Below, in pieces: positions 51,121 to 62,185 of a stretch of DNA of 64,000 nucleotides. Where the stretch lies: assembly GCA_043228905.1 (NCBI GenBank), contig JBHGNT010000002.1, positions 14,384,001-14,448,000 on the forward strand, given 5' to 3'. The notes beneath the pieces are model-generated. The model made no database searches and had not been told where the DNA came from. It was given only the letters and a program-made list of their open reading frames with translations. Made by a program: the position numbers and the translations under genes. Source of the stretch: Azolla caroliniana (lineage: Eukaryota; Polypodiophyta). The first letter of the stretch is position 1. Each line of letters starts with the position of its first letter.

Positions 51121-52034
51121 TTAGTCTTTCCTCGCCGGAAGATGATCATGTTTTTCCGCCAGTTTTGTTTGATATGCGTCGTTTTTAGCCATGGTCGGCC
51201 CAGCAACAGTGGGTAAGCCCCTTGCGCATTGAGCTGGAGAACCACCGCTGAAATGCGAAATGTGTGTCCTCCGATAGTTACGTCTAGATCCCGTATCAAG
51301 CCGGTAGGTCTTACCGAACTTGTATCCGCCTTCCGAAGCCAAAATGAGCAAGGCTCCCATTCCTAGATTCCCAGGGTGTTGCAAGTCCGTAGACTGATCA
51401 CGTTCATGCCCAATCCCCCGTCCACAATCCTCCCTGGTAGTTCTCGTCCTTTGACGATGGCGGTGATTGTCAGACTGTTCGTGTCTACCACTGTTGGCCC
51501 TTCTTCCGGGTTTGAGAAGAACGCAGGAGCTAGCAACGTAATTGATGTGGTCATTCCTGATTTCAGCCCTTCTGTAAACCGGGGCACTAACTGTAATAAC
51601 CGACCCAATGGCAGCGTAATCTGATCTTCTTGTAACGCTTGCCATGTTGGGTTTTCTGGCTGAATCGTGTTGGTGGCCCCTTCCGGTTTCTCCTTTTGTT
51701 GTTCAAGCTCAGCCACATTTTGCTCATTTGCCTTCTTCACCCACTCGGTGGCTTGCTTTCGGATTGCCTCTTGTGTTTCCCACTCCGTTGTTTTGCCTTT
51801 TGCCCTGGTGGTGACTTGTTGTATGTCAGTGACTTCTGCTACCACCATATTTACGATTGGTCTCTTCTCGTAGCTTTTAACCGGACATTGATTATTGTAA
51901 TGTCCTTCTTGTTGGCAATAGTAGCAATACGCTTTCCAGGTGTTGTTGGATTCGGCGTTTGCTCCGGTGCCCAGTTGAGGTCCTATTGGTGGTCGGTTGG
52001 GTGCTTGGCCTTGGTCCGGTTGGGTACTTGGCAT
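51121..52034 (-). pseudogene. GypA-2 third zinc knuckle and protease
   Basis: From 52034: CYYCQQEGHYNNQC, a third CCHC knuckle about 110 residues after the first pair, then a linker and VDTNSLTITAIVKGRELPGR with IVDGGLGMNVIS (retropepsin D-G-G in place of D-S/T-G-A). The frame stops near 51363. The rest of protease (VTIGGHTFRISAVVLQLNAQ, YPLLLGRPWLKT) is in the next phase at 51121-51299. Confidence 0.85.
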
Positions 52035-52039
52035 GCCCT

Positions 52040-53620
52040 TGTCCGGCTGCTATTGGCGGTCCTCCTTTCTAGCGTTCCATTTTTTGTTGAAGCGTTTTTT
52101 GTTCCGGTAACCCTGTCATGGCCGCTTTTCATAGTTGCCTTGATCCTCCCTCCGTTGGTTGTACCTGGGGGAGTGATCCCGGTTATATCACTTATATCGT
52201 TCACCGTTGTAATCCCGGTAGCTATCCTACCGGTCTCCCTCGTGAGCGTCCTTTTTGTTGTTGTTCCAGATATCTTGCGCCAACCGGTAACGCTCATCTC
52301 GCCGCCAACGTTCTTCTTCCTCCTCCCGGTTGCTCCGGGGTTCGATTTTCCTTACTACTACCACTTGCCGGTTCAGCAAGTTATATTCGCATCGGTCCAT
52401 TGTGTGTGTCTTGGAATGGCATAACATGCACTGTGTCCGCATGATACATTCTATAGCCGAGTGCCCGGCATTGAGACAAGTCGTACATTGTATAGCTTGC
52501 CGAAAACGTAGGTCGTCTTTTGTCGGTAATGTACGCTGCAGTGCCCCCATTGTGAGCCACGAGCTTGTTTTCTCCATCTCCCTAACCCTTTCTATGACTT
52601 GGTCGATCGTGCTGGTGAGGAAATCAATCACTATGCACACCATGTGCAGGGGTACCCGGAGTGCTGCTAGGAATATTGCTTTCGCCTCTGCCTCCGGCGG
52701 TGCCCGATTGAGCTGACTGTGCATTCGTTGGAACCGGATTACGAATTGTTGAATGGTTTCCGTAGGTTCCTACCGTATGGTGTAGAATAGGCCAACCATC
52801 TCCTGTTGATCCACCTCCTTGTTGAAGAACTGTAAAAATCTGGTTTTTAAGTCCCCAAACGTCATGATGGTGCCGGGAGTGTGTGTCAATCGCCATCGCG
52901 CGGCTGGTCCTTCCAAATTCATGTCGAACTCTGCAATCTTCGAGCATTTTGCTTCGGTGGTGGTCAAGCATTGTGACACATGGTTTGTTCCCATGTTTGC
53001 AGAAATGCATAGACATGAGCTTTTGCGTCCGGATCATCCCAGTACTTGGGATATTGGAACGGCATGTTGTCATCCGGTGTCGGAGGTCTTCCCTCCTCTT
53101 CCTCTGGTGTTGGAGGTCTTTCCTCCTCTTCTTTTGGTGTTGGAGGTCTCTCCTCCTATGCTTCCGGTGTCTCACATGGCGGTGTCGGAAGTTGATTCGC
53201 CACTTGCCGATCTGGGGCTTCCAATTCCGTTAACTCCGGTTTTGGTGTCGGCAAGGTATCCGACTACTCGTCCTCCGGTCCGTCTGGGGTATCGTGGCTG
53301 CTACTGTAATTCGAATGGGCGCTGCATTCGCCGTCCGAATCCGATTCAAAGGCCGAGAATAGTTCCGAATCGCCTCCCCCTGTCGGTAGTGCCTGTAGAA
53401 TAGATTCCGCATCCCGGAGACTGCTCAAGCTGCTTCCTTCGTCCGGTTGGGAATGTTGCTGCCCTCGGAGTGACTCTGCAGCCACTCGCCATATTACTTT
53501 CGAAAATGACCGATCCGCACGGATCTCTTCTACCGCCTGTTGGAAAGCCTCTCGCTTTCGCAATCGTTCGGCAATTCTTTTTGCTCGCTCCGTAACCGGG
53601 TCGTTTGTTGGTCTAGTCAT
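52040..53620 (-). pseudogene. GypA-2 Gag
   Basis: Met at 53620 (MTRPTNDPVTERAKRIAERL). A charged N-region, then a three-unit tandem repeat (plus strand 53076-53165, about 33 bp each, PPTPEEEE-like in frame). The capsid-like part is QYPKYWDDPDAKAHVYAFLQ, FDMNLEGPAARWRLTHTPGT and TFGDLKTRFLQFFNKE. Two adjacent knuckles follow, CTTCLNAGHSAIEC and CMLCHSKTHTMDRC (52380-52500). Frameshifts lie near 52990 and 52720. Confidence 0.85.
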
Positions 53621-53675
53621 CCATGCCCTCCGTTGTTCGTTGCGTTTGTGCAGGAATTGTGGTCGCCAAAAACTA

Positions 53676-54139
53676 TGTTCTCGCTAGGGCCAGACAATGG
53701 CCTAACATAGGATGTCCCCTTGAGACACTTCACCAAAAGGGTGTTGCAGTGAGATAGGGTTAGACCAACTATTAAGGTAAACCTAATTGGTTACTAAGTG
53801 GTAAGATCATTAGTCACAATACACTCGTAGGATAAATTACATTTAACACAGAACGGTAATTAACATTGATTAAGATACAAAACAACAACACTCTATTAAT
53901 TATCTGCTGATGATTATAATCTAATCGGGCCCTTTTATAGGTCTCCGGCTTTAGGTACAAACTGGTGCCAACTGGCAACCGACCACAAACCGGTCTGGAT
54001 CTGGATCGGCATACCGATTCCAGGTCCGTCCGTTCGCTACTCCAAAAATCATAATAATTCTATATTATAACTAATTAGCTCCCAATTATTAATTATCCCC
54101 CTTTTCCCATTCTGGACTTCCCTTGTTGGCCGGCTAACA
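53676..54139 (-). repeat. 5' LTR of GypA-2
   Basis: 464 bp, plus strand TGTTCTCGCTAGGG to CCGGCTAACA. Minus TATAAAAGG (plus 53931-53939). On the minus strand, 7 nt after the LTR, TGGCGACCACAATTC (53668 down) is the candidate PBS. Confidence 0.95.
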
Positions 54140-54144
54140 CTTCA

Positions 54145-54560
54145 CCGACATGTTCGATGGTATGCAGAGTGTCGTCTCCGGTTTCAACCACTGGTTGCGA
54201 TTCTGGTTCCTCGAAGTACGAGAACCATTCCTCGTGACTCGTCATATGATTTGACATTCCGGAATCAACATACCACACCTCGCTCGATTTGAGGTATTCA
54301 CGGCCATCAAATTGGCCTTATGCTTCATTACGAATGCGGGGCCCGATCCACTTCAGGCTCATTCGGGGCCCTCAGCGTAGTGCGACTTTTGACGGCTTCC
54401 TACATCTCTTCCGCTCAGTCCAACTTTGTCCAAATCAGCTTGTTTCTTCCAGCACTCGCTCTCCTTGTCGCCTTTCTTGCCACAATACCAACATTCCAAC
54501 ACGTCCTTCTCTTGCCAGCTTTCGGCGCTGCCATGAGTCCCCCTGCTTGTGAAAGGTTCG
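54145..54560 (-). pseudogene. CopA-2 gag C-terminus and protease start
   Basis: Minus strand: CWYCGKKGDKESECWKK, a knuckle with its His replaced by Asp, then RQKSHYAEGPE. After a phase change comes MWYVDSGMSNHMTSHEEWFS, the protease active site with D-S-G-M, and IEHVGEV, interrupted by GypA-2. It links the right part of gag (60050-60772) to the integrase at 38941. Confidence 0.85.
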
Positions 54561-55243
54561 TGTTGGGATTTCGGTCCCTCCGGATGGGATGTCCGGAGAT
54601 GAATGACGGCAAGCCCGGTTGCGGTTACGGAACCGGAGGATGAAGAGTACCCGGCATGAAGCCGCATGAAGAGACCCCGGCTACGGAGCCGGATGACGAA
54701 GACCCCGGCTACGGAGCCGGATGATGAAGACCGCGGCTATGGAGCCGGATGACGAATGTACCCGGAGAGAGATCCGGATGCGGGGACATATTTGTGAATA
54801 TGTTTGCCAAGGGCCCATTAAGGCTATATTTGCAAATAGCCCGAAAGTCATATGTGTTTAAATATGACTTAGGGCAAACATTTTGTCACTGTTGCTGTTG
54901 CTACTCATTTTTCTGTTTTTCCACTCAAGAGTGAAGAGAGAGCAGCCGTGAGAGAGATAGAGCGTGAGAGAGGGAGAGGTCGACGCCTCTGTGTAATACC
55001 GCCGCCTGTGGCGAGGATAGCGAGCTCAAGGTCGTCGCCTTGCAGCTCGCCATTGTATATTTCTCTGTGCATAGTTTTGGTTTGGAGTCTTGCACTCCCG
55101 TGGTTTTTCCCGTATAGGGTTTTCCACGTTAATCCGTGTGTTATTGTGTCTTTCTCTGTGTTTCCTATTTTCTGCTGCATTGATTCGTGATTTCTCGGTT
55201 GTGGCCGAGTGGTGAAGGCGAATCGGAGCGTTGATTCTCAACA
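54561..55243 (+). repeat. 5' LTR of CopC-1
   Basis: TGTTGGGATTTCGG to GATTCTCAACA. About three tandem copies of a roughly 30-bp unit (CCGGCTACGGAGCCGGATGA) lie at 54650-54755. The TATA region reads TTTAAATA (54857-54864), whereas the 3' LTR has TATAAATA. The promoter of this 5' LTR may be weakened. Confidence 0.96.
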
Positions 55244-55265
55244 AAGTGGTATCAGAGCGACGGCA

Positions 55266-58200
55266 ATGCAGAAAATGGAAGGCGGCAGCAGCGGGCAGCC
55301 GGGGATGATGGTGCTGAATGCGTAGAATTACGCCGACTGGAAGATCAAGATGGAGGATCTTCTGATTGTTCGGGACCTGTACGAACCGATTGACAGGTCG
55401 GAAATACCGAAGGGGGTACTTGAATCGGAATGGAGGCTTCTGAACCGGAAAGCCGTTGCAACCATTCGGCAATACGTCGACGTGAGCGTTCTACAACATG
55501 TGGCGAACGACATCAACGCATATGAGATGTGGCGGAAGCTGTCGGGCCTCTAGGAGAGGAAGAATGCGTTGAATCGGACCTCCCTGATGAGGAAGATAGT
55601 GAACCTCAAGTACCGGGACGGCGAGAGTATGGTGGAACACGTAAGCACGTTCATGGGATTCGTGAACCAGCTTGCGGCGATCAAGTTCCCGCTGGAGGAT
55701 GCAATGCAAGCCATCATTCTGATGTGTACATTGCCGGAAAGCTGGGAGAACTTGGTGGTGACTCTCAGCACCTCCTGCACGGAAGATAACTTGTCCCTAC
55801 AAACGGTAAAGACAAGTATTTTGAACGAAGAAGCGCGTCGGAGAGATAAAGAACCGGCCTTCGACTCGAAGGCGCTGCTTACCGAATCGGAACGGGGAAG
55901 ACAATGGAACCGGAGTCCGCAAAGACGGGAGAAGTCGGGGACCCGGTCGCAGTCAAGAGGAAGACCCACATGCTTCCACTGTGGGAAGCCGGGGCACTTC
56001 CGGAAGAATTGTCGGCATTACCGAAAGGACAACGGAGCCGACGACACCGATTCGAAGAAGTCACCGGAGAGAAACGGTGCATACCGGGGAGCCACGGGTC
56101 GGAGAGGTCCGGATCGGCGAGGGCAGGACCGGAAAGGAACGACGGCACTCGCGGCAAGTGAGGAAGAAATCATGCTCATCACCGAAGAAGGTGAACTAAA
56201 CATTGCCGGCGATGAGACGACCTGGGTGGTCGATTCCGGAGCATCGTTCCACCTGACCCCGGAGAGAAGATACTTTTCATCCTACACAGTCGGTGAGCAT
56301 GGCTGTGTTCGGATGGGAAATGAAGGTACGTGCCGGATTGCCGGCATAGGAGACGTGTGGTTGACAACCTCGACCGGATGCAAAATGCTGCTGAAGGATG
56401 TCTGACACGTTCCGGAGGTTCGATTGAACCTGATTTCGGCCGGGAGGCTAGACGATGAAGGCTACACAGGTAGCATCCGGAACGGCGTAATGAAGTTCAG
56501 CAAGGGGAGCCTGATAGTGGCTCGGGCCCGGAAAGTCAACACACTGTACCTTATGAATGCCCGGTTGTGTCCGGAAGAGTTGAACGTGGCAGCCGACACT
56601 GCCGGTGAGCTGTGGCACAAGAGACTGTGCCACATGAGTGAGAAGGGGATGAAGAGGCTTGCAGAAGACAACCTTATTCCAGTGAAGCATGTGCACCTGG
56701 GGAAGTGCACCGATTGCCTGGCCGGTAAGCAGAACCGAACCTCCTTCCACTCAAGGCCACCGACGAGACGTAGCGCACCATTGGAGCTGGTGCACACTGA
56801 CGTGTGTCAAGTAGAAACGAAGTCACATGGCGGAGCCCAGTACTTCGTGACATTCATTGATGACCACAGCCGGAAGCTGTGGACGGCACCGTTGAAGACA
56901 AAGGACCAAGTGTTGTGCGTCTTCAAAGAACTCCACGCGAGAGTGGAAAGGGAATCCGGCAAGAAGCTGAAAGCGATACGAGCGGATAACGGAGGGGAAT
57001 ACCGGGGGCAGTTCGCGGAGTACTGTCGCTCGAAGGGAATCCGGCTCGAGTTTACTGTGCCGAAGACGCCGGAACTGAATGGGTTGGCCGAGAGGATGAA
57101 CCGGACCATAATGGAGAGGGTCCGGAGTATGCTGGCGCATGCGAAATTACCCAAGGGGTTTTGGGCTGAGGCAATGTCGACGGCGACATACGTGATAAAC
57201 AGATCACCCTCAGTACCTTTGGACGGAGACACGCCACAGAGAGTGTGGACCGGTAAGGAAGTGTCCTACCGGCATCTGAAGGTGTTCGGGTGTCTAGTAT
57301 ATGTGCATGTGGCAAAGGACCGGAGAGGAAAGCTAGATCCAAAGACCCGGCCATGCATATTCCTCGGTTACGGCAACGACGAGTTCGGCTACCGAGTATG
57401 GGACCCGGTCGACAAGAAGATATTCAGGAGTCGAGATATCATCTTCATGGAGGACAAGACACTCGCCGACTGGGAGTCGGAGAAGAAGATGAAGAGCTCC
57501 AAGTCGACTGGTGAGGATCAACTCTACGAGGAGCAGTCCCGACCGGCAAGGGACCGGTTAGCACTCGAGGATCCGGCTGAAGACGGTGAAGAAACAGAAC
57601 CGGCCGAGGAAGATGAAACTGATACCGGAACCGGCCCCGATCCCGAAATGGATTCGGATGAAGAGGAAACGGAGGAGCCGGTTACCGAAGCTCCGGAACA
57701 GAGATATCCTCTAAGAGAGAGAAGGGCTCCCCGGAGATTTCCGGAACCAGAGCACGTGCTGCTAACCGACGAGGGGGAGCTGGAGAGCTTTGAAGAAGCA
57801 AAACATGACACCCAGAGCCGCAAGTGGTTGAGTGCCATGCAGGACGAGATGGATTCCCTGCATGAGAACCACACATATGAACTTGTGGAGTTGCCAAAAG
57901 GAAAACGGGCACTCCGTAACAAGTGGGTGTTCAAGCTGAAACCGGGAGATGCCGGAAACCCCCCGAGATACAAAGCCAGGATCGTGGTGAAGGGGTTCTA
58001 GCAGAAGAAGGGCGTCGACTTCGACGAGATATTTGCCCCGGTAGTGAAGATGACCTCCATCCGGACGGTGCTGAGCATAGCGGCAAGCATGGACCTCGAG
58101 GTAGAACAGATGGACGTGAAGACGGCATTCCTTCACGGTGACCTCGAAGAAGAAATCTACATGCAGCAACCGGAAGGATTCGAGAAGAAAGGGAAGGAGC

Positions 58201-59348
58201 ACCTGGTATGCCGGTTGAAGAAGAGCCTTTACGGACTGAAGCAGGCTCCCCGGCAGTGGTACCGGAAGTTCGACTCCCTCATGACCGACGAAGGGTACCA
58301 CAAAACGCAGTCCGATCACTGCGTGTTTGTGAAGAAGTTCGAAGGAGGAGACTTTCTAATACTCCTCCTGTACGTGGACGACATGTTGATCGTCGGACGA
58401 GACCAGGTCAAGATACGGATGCTGAAGAAGGCTCTTCACCGAACCTTCTCAATGAAGGACCTGGGTCCGGCGAGGCAAATACTAGGGATGCACATCATCC
58501 GGGACCGGAAGAAGAAGCAGTTGTGGTTGTCACAGGAGAAGTACGTGACAAAGGTGCTTCATCGGTTCAACATGTCGGAAGCAAGACCGGTCGGGTCAAC
58601 ACTCCCGGCAAACTGCAAGCTGTCCAGCAAGCAAAGCCTCAAGACAAAGGCTGAGAAGGAGGACATGATGAAAGTACCATATGCCTCTGCCGTCGGGAGC
58701 TTGATGTACGCGATGGTGTGTACCCGACCGGACATAGGATATGCAGTCGGAGTGGTGAGCCGGTACATGAGCAATCCCGGCAAAGAGCATTGGAACGCGG
58801 TCAAATGGATACTCCGATACCTGAAGGGCACGGCAAACGCGTGCCTCCGATTCGGCTCCGGTAAGCCCGAACTCGACGGCTTCACCGATTCGGATATGTC
58901 GGCTGATGCAGATACCAGCCGGTCCACATCAGGGTATGTGATGACGTATGCAGGGGGAGCTGTTTCGTGGCAGTCGAGGCTGCAGAAGACGATTGCGTTG
59001 TCAACCACGGAGGCGGAGTACATGGCGGCTGTTGAAGCCGGCAAGGAAATAATATGGATGAAGGACTTCATTAGAGAGCTCGGTATCCAGCAGGAGGAGT
59101 ACCGACTCTACTGCGACAGTCAGAGTGCCATCCACCTTGCGAAGAATGCGGCCTATCACTCCCGGACGAAGCACATCCAGCGAAGATATCACTGGATCCG
59201 GGAAAGGATAGAAGACCAGGAGTTCGTGCTGACGAAGATCCACACGGACGAGAACGGGTCGGATATGCTGACCAAGGTGCTCACACCCGACAAGCTGGAA
59301 GCATGCCGGAAGAGGATCGGATTGGAGAGACATCCCATGCCGAAGTGA
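55266..59348 (+). pseudogene. CopC-1 Gag-Pol polyprotein, single frame with four stops
   Basis: About 1,360 codons. Gag residues 1-230, zinc knuckle CFHCGKPGHFRKNC near 235, protease WVVDSGASFHLT near 320, HHCC and integrase near 430-680 (ELVHTDVCQVE, IRADNGGEYRGQ, NGLAERMNRT). RT near 830-1080 (VKTAFLHGDLEEEIYM, LLLYVDDMLIVG intact), RNase H near 1180-1330 (TDSDMSADADTSRSTSG, TTEAEYMAAVEA, LYCDSQSAIHLAKN). Stops: TAG 55323, TAG 55551, TGA 56403, TAG 57999. All catalytic residues I can locate are intact. The TGA lies where HVPEV suggests a former CGA. Confidence 0.95.
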
Positions 59349-59358
59349 AGGGGGAGTT

Positions 59359-60044
59359 TGTTGGGATTTCGGTCCCTCCGGATGGGATGTCCGGAGATGA
59401 ATGACGGCAAGCCCGGTTGCGGTTACGGAACCGGAGGATGAAGAGTACCCGGCATGAAGCCGGATGAAGAGACCGCGGCTACGGAGCCGGATGACGAAGA
59501 CCCCGGCTACGGAGCCGGATGATGAAGACCCCGGCTACGGAGCCGGATGACGAATGTACCCGGAGAGAGATCCGGATGCGGGGACATATTTGTGAATATG
59601 TTTGCCAAGGGCCCATTAAGGCTATATTTGCAAATAGCCCGAAAGTCATATGTGTATAAATATGACTTAGGGCAAACAGTTTGTCACTGTTGCTGTTGCT
59701 ACTCATTTTTCTGTTTTTCCACTCAAGAGGAGTGAAGAGAGAGCAGCCGTGAGAGAGATAGAGCGTGAGAGAGGGAGAGGTCGGCGCCTCTGTGTAATAC
59801 CGCCGCCTGTGGCGAGGATAGCGAGCTCAAGGTCGTCGCCTTGCAGCTCGCCATTGTATATTTCTCTGTGCATAGTTTTGGTTTGGAGTCTTGCACTCCC
59901 GTGGTTTTTCCCGTATAGGATTTTCCACGTTAATCCGTGTGTTATTGTGTCTTTCTCTGTGTTTCCTATTTTCTGCTGCATTGATTCGTGATTTCTCGGT
60001 TGTGGCCGAGTGGTGAAGGCGAATCGGAGCGTTGATTCTCAACA
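59359..60044 (+). repeat. 3' LTR of CopC-1
   Basis: 686 bp, with TATAAATA at 59655-59662 intact and the same tandem CCGGCTACGGAGCCGG units. It ends GATTCTCAACA, followed by TSD GTTCG. Confidence 0.96.
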
Positions 60045-60049
60045 GTTCG

Positions 60050-60772
60050 GAAATGTTGTCGGCATTTCGATTATGCCGCCTGTTCTGCTCTAGTCGACCG
60101 CCTCCATTGCGCGCCAATCCGCCTCGTCCACCACAACCACGGAGCCTATCTTCCTCTATGTACAACATCTTGCCGTCGGCATGCGTACTCATCGACGCAC
60201 CCGAGTGATTTTCCTCCACGAGCAACATTGACTGAAGCTCAAAGAATGAAGGCGTATTCTCCCTCGTACCGACCACCGTTCGGAAAGCTCCGAATCTGGA
60301 TGTTAGCCCATCAAGGCACACTTGCACCATCTCATCCTCCTCGACGTTCATGTTGACGAAGGCGAGTGAGTCACAGATTTCCTTGATTTGGGCCATGTAA
60401 TCATCCACAGACAGATCTTTCTGCCGAACATTTTTGAGCTCCTACCTGAGCTGCAGCTTCCTGGCCATTGTGCTTGCGGTGAAAATCTTTTTTAGATTCG
60501 CCCACGCATCCTTCGGCATCTTTGCATCCCGAATATAGTTGAATAGTTGGTCGCTCACACAGGATGCAAAGCAGTAGAGAACTCTTGCTTGCCTCTTGTT
60601 CCCAAGCCGAAAAATCTTTGTGTGTTGAATCAGGTGCTACATCATTAGCTCCTTCGACATAGCTCCAGTAGTTGTGACCAGGCAGGTACTGGTGCATCTT
60701 GTATGACCAAGATGCGTAGTTGGTCCTATCGAGCTTTTCAGCCGGTAGCGAGCTTCTCATACCTCTGTCCAT
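60050..60772 (-). pseudogene. CopA-2 Gag N-terminal part
   Basis: Met at 60772 (MDRGMRSSLPAEKLDRTNYA), SWSYKMHQYLPGHNYWSYVE. Phase change near 60405, then DDYMAQIKEICDSLAFVNMN, VQVCLDGLTSRFGAFRTVVG and a basic CGGRGG region to DNISEL at the CopC-1 insertion. Nearly collinear with CopA-1 gag. Confidence 0.9.
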
Positions 60773-60885
60773 ATTGTTGTCTTTTTCTTTTCTGAAAAAA
60801 AAAATGAAGAACAACTTCAACTCTGTTTTGTCGCAAGCTTTTCTTGTCGGTTGTAGAGGACTTCAACCCTCGCACTTTGATACCA

Positions 60886-61298
60886 TGTAAAAGAATACGT
60901 GTGCGGAAGCATGTGCGTAAACACAGACTACACAGTTCAGAAATAAGACAATTCGGTAAACTCAGAAAACACAGAGATGGAGATGGAGATGGAGATACAG
61001 AGAGAGAGCAGACAACTCAGTTATATTTTAAAATATGACGCTTTGTACATAGGATGTGCTCAATGAGCACTTTTATACAAGTCCATATGGGGACTCACAG
61101 AAGTATTGACATGTACTTCAATGCTCATAAATGAGCTCTACACTAACTCCCAAAATATATTCCTACGCGGAATATCTTTCCAACGACCTCGCGGTTTACG
61201 CACCGCTATAGCCTATTGTGCGCATGGTTTTACGCACCCAATTTACACACTAGATTACGCACCCGATTACACACCGAATGTTGAGCTTGTCTCTCAAC
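60886..61298 (-). repeat. 5' LTR of CopA-2
   Basis: 413 bp, plus strand TGTAAAAGAATACGTG to CTTGTCTCTCAAC. TTTTATA at 61071-61077 (minus TATAAAA). The adjoining PBS on the minus strand reads TGGTATCAAAG (60885-60875), one or two changes from TGGTATCAGAG. Confidence 0.93.
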
Positions 61299-62185
61299 GA
61301 GTTCATGTTCGACTTCCGTCCAACTATGGAAGACACTCTCAAACACCTACGAAAAAAGGTAGCCGCTATGAAGATATATTTGATACGGCGCCTTTATAAC
61401 CTTCGGATGAAAGAATCTGATTCGGTCCAGGCACAGCTCAACGAGTACGAAAGTCTGAGCTCCCAAATTTTGGCTCAGGGGACGACTATCGAGGATGAAC
61501 AAAGAGCAATGTTGCTTATGAGTAGTCACCCCCCTTCGTGGGAAATTTTCGTCACAACCGTGTGCAACGCATCAACTACGGTCGTTAAATACTCCTCAGT
61601 CACGAGCGTAATTCTGATTGAAGCAGCTTGAAGGAAATTGTTTACAAATGATTCGGCCAATAATGTGTATGTATTACAAGGTTCGATTGACTGATCAAAC
61701 AACCGAGGAAGAGGTTCTTCATGGCAGCCAAATAACCAGCGAAGTCAGAGCAAGTCCAGTGATAATCGAGTATGCAATTATTGCAAGAAACCCTAACACA
61801 TAAAAGCTGATTGTCGTGCACTCAAGGCCAAAAACGATAAGGCTCAGCGAGCGGATCAGAAGAATGACCGACATGAGGAGGTAAACTACGTCATCTCTTC
61901 AGTCGAGGTTTTGTCAAATGACCCGACAATCCTATCCATTGAAAACCCAGTCGAATCAGAAGTTCTGCTTACGACTGCAGAGCCAAGCACTTGGCTCTTG
62001 GACTTGGGCGCTTCATATAACGTAACCCCTCATTGATCCTAATTTCGGCAATACTCAACCCAACATTCCGACTCAGTTTGAGTCGGAAATTTGCAGCACT
62101 ACGCGATTATCGGATCCGCGGCGTAGAGCTCAACCTTCCAGGTGGCTCCACATTGGTACTACACAATGTTTGACACATACCTGAG
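61299..62185 (+). pseudogene. CopE gag end and protease start
   Basis: FDFRPTMEDTLKHLRKKVAA then SDSVQAQLNEYESLSSQILA and MLLMSSHPPSWEIFVTTVC (UBN2-type gag). Knuckle CNYCKKP with a stop and HIKADC. Protease STWLLDLGASYNVTPH (D-L-G-A). It reads LHNV and HIPE up to 62185, where an LTR-like sequence begins exactly. It is the right-hand continuation of 34339-35167. Confidence 0.85.

Larger units (their letters stand above)
38942..54139 (-). mobile_element. GypA-2: complete Ty3/gypsy element with long 3' region, TSD CTTCA
   Basis: LTRs 38942-39405 and 53676-54139 are both 464 bp with TGTT..AACA ends. CTTCA flanks both sides (38937-38941 and 54140-54144). Minus-strand order: gag with three zinc knuckles, protease, RT, RNase H, integrase, accessory ORF, minisatellites, coiled-coil ORF, LTR. 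CopA-1 is inserted in the CCGGTT minisatellite. Without it the element is about 9.9 kb, with about 3.3 kb between integrase and 3' LTR. The RT type (FLDD) and lack of a chromodomain place it in the non-chromovirus (Tat/Athila-like) branch by inference. Confidence 0.95.
54561..60044 (+). mobile_element. CopC-1: complete Ty1/copia element, TSD GTTCG
   Basis: LTRs 54561-55243 (683 bp) and 59359-60044 (686 bp) differ at only about ten places. PBS TGGTATCAGAGC at 55247-55258. Polypurine tract AAGGGGGAG at about 59348-59356. GTTCG flanks both sides (54556-54560, 60045-60049). Gag-pol is one phase from 55266 to 59348 with four stops and no frameshift. It is inserted in CopA-2 gag. By LTR similarity it is among the youngest insertions. 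TNT1-like (Tork-type) by protein motifs. Confidence 0.97.
35168..61298 (-). mobile_element. CopA-2: Ty1/copia element split by two nested elements
   Basis: LTRs at 35168-35554 and 60886-61298, in minus orientation. Removing GypA-2 (with TSD 15.2 kb) and CopC-1 (5.5 kb) leaves about 5.4 kb, normal for copia and close to CopA-1 (5.3 kb). GAGT flanks both ends (35164-35167 and 61299-61302). The right LTR lacks its last A. The host is CopE gag. The order from right is gag, [CopC-1], gag end/protease, [GypA-2], integrase, RT, RNase H, acidic tail. Confidence 0.92.

Noticed and set aside
57524-57973. Serine-rich minus-strand ORF
   Set aside because: A shadow of the CopC-1 pol linker, which has far stronger coding evidence on the plus strand.
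55266-59348. Programmed stop readthrough in CopC-1
   Set aside because: Four stops of two types in unrelated contexts, with CopC-2 having Lys at the position of the last one, point to mutation, not recoding.
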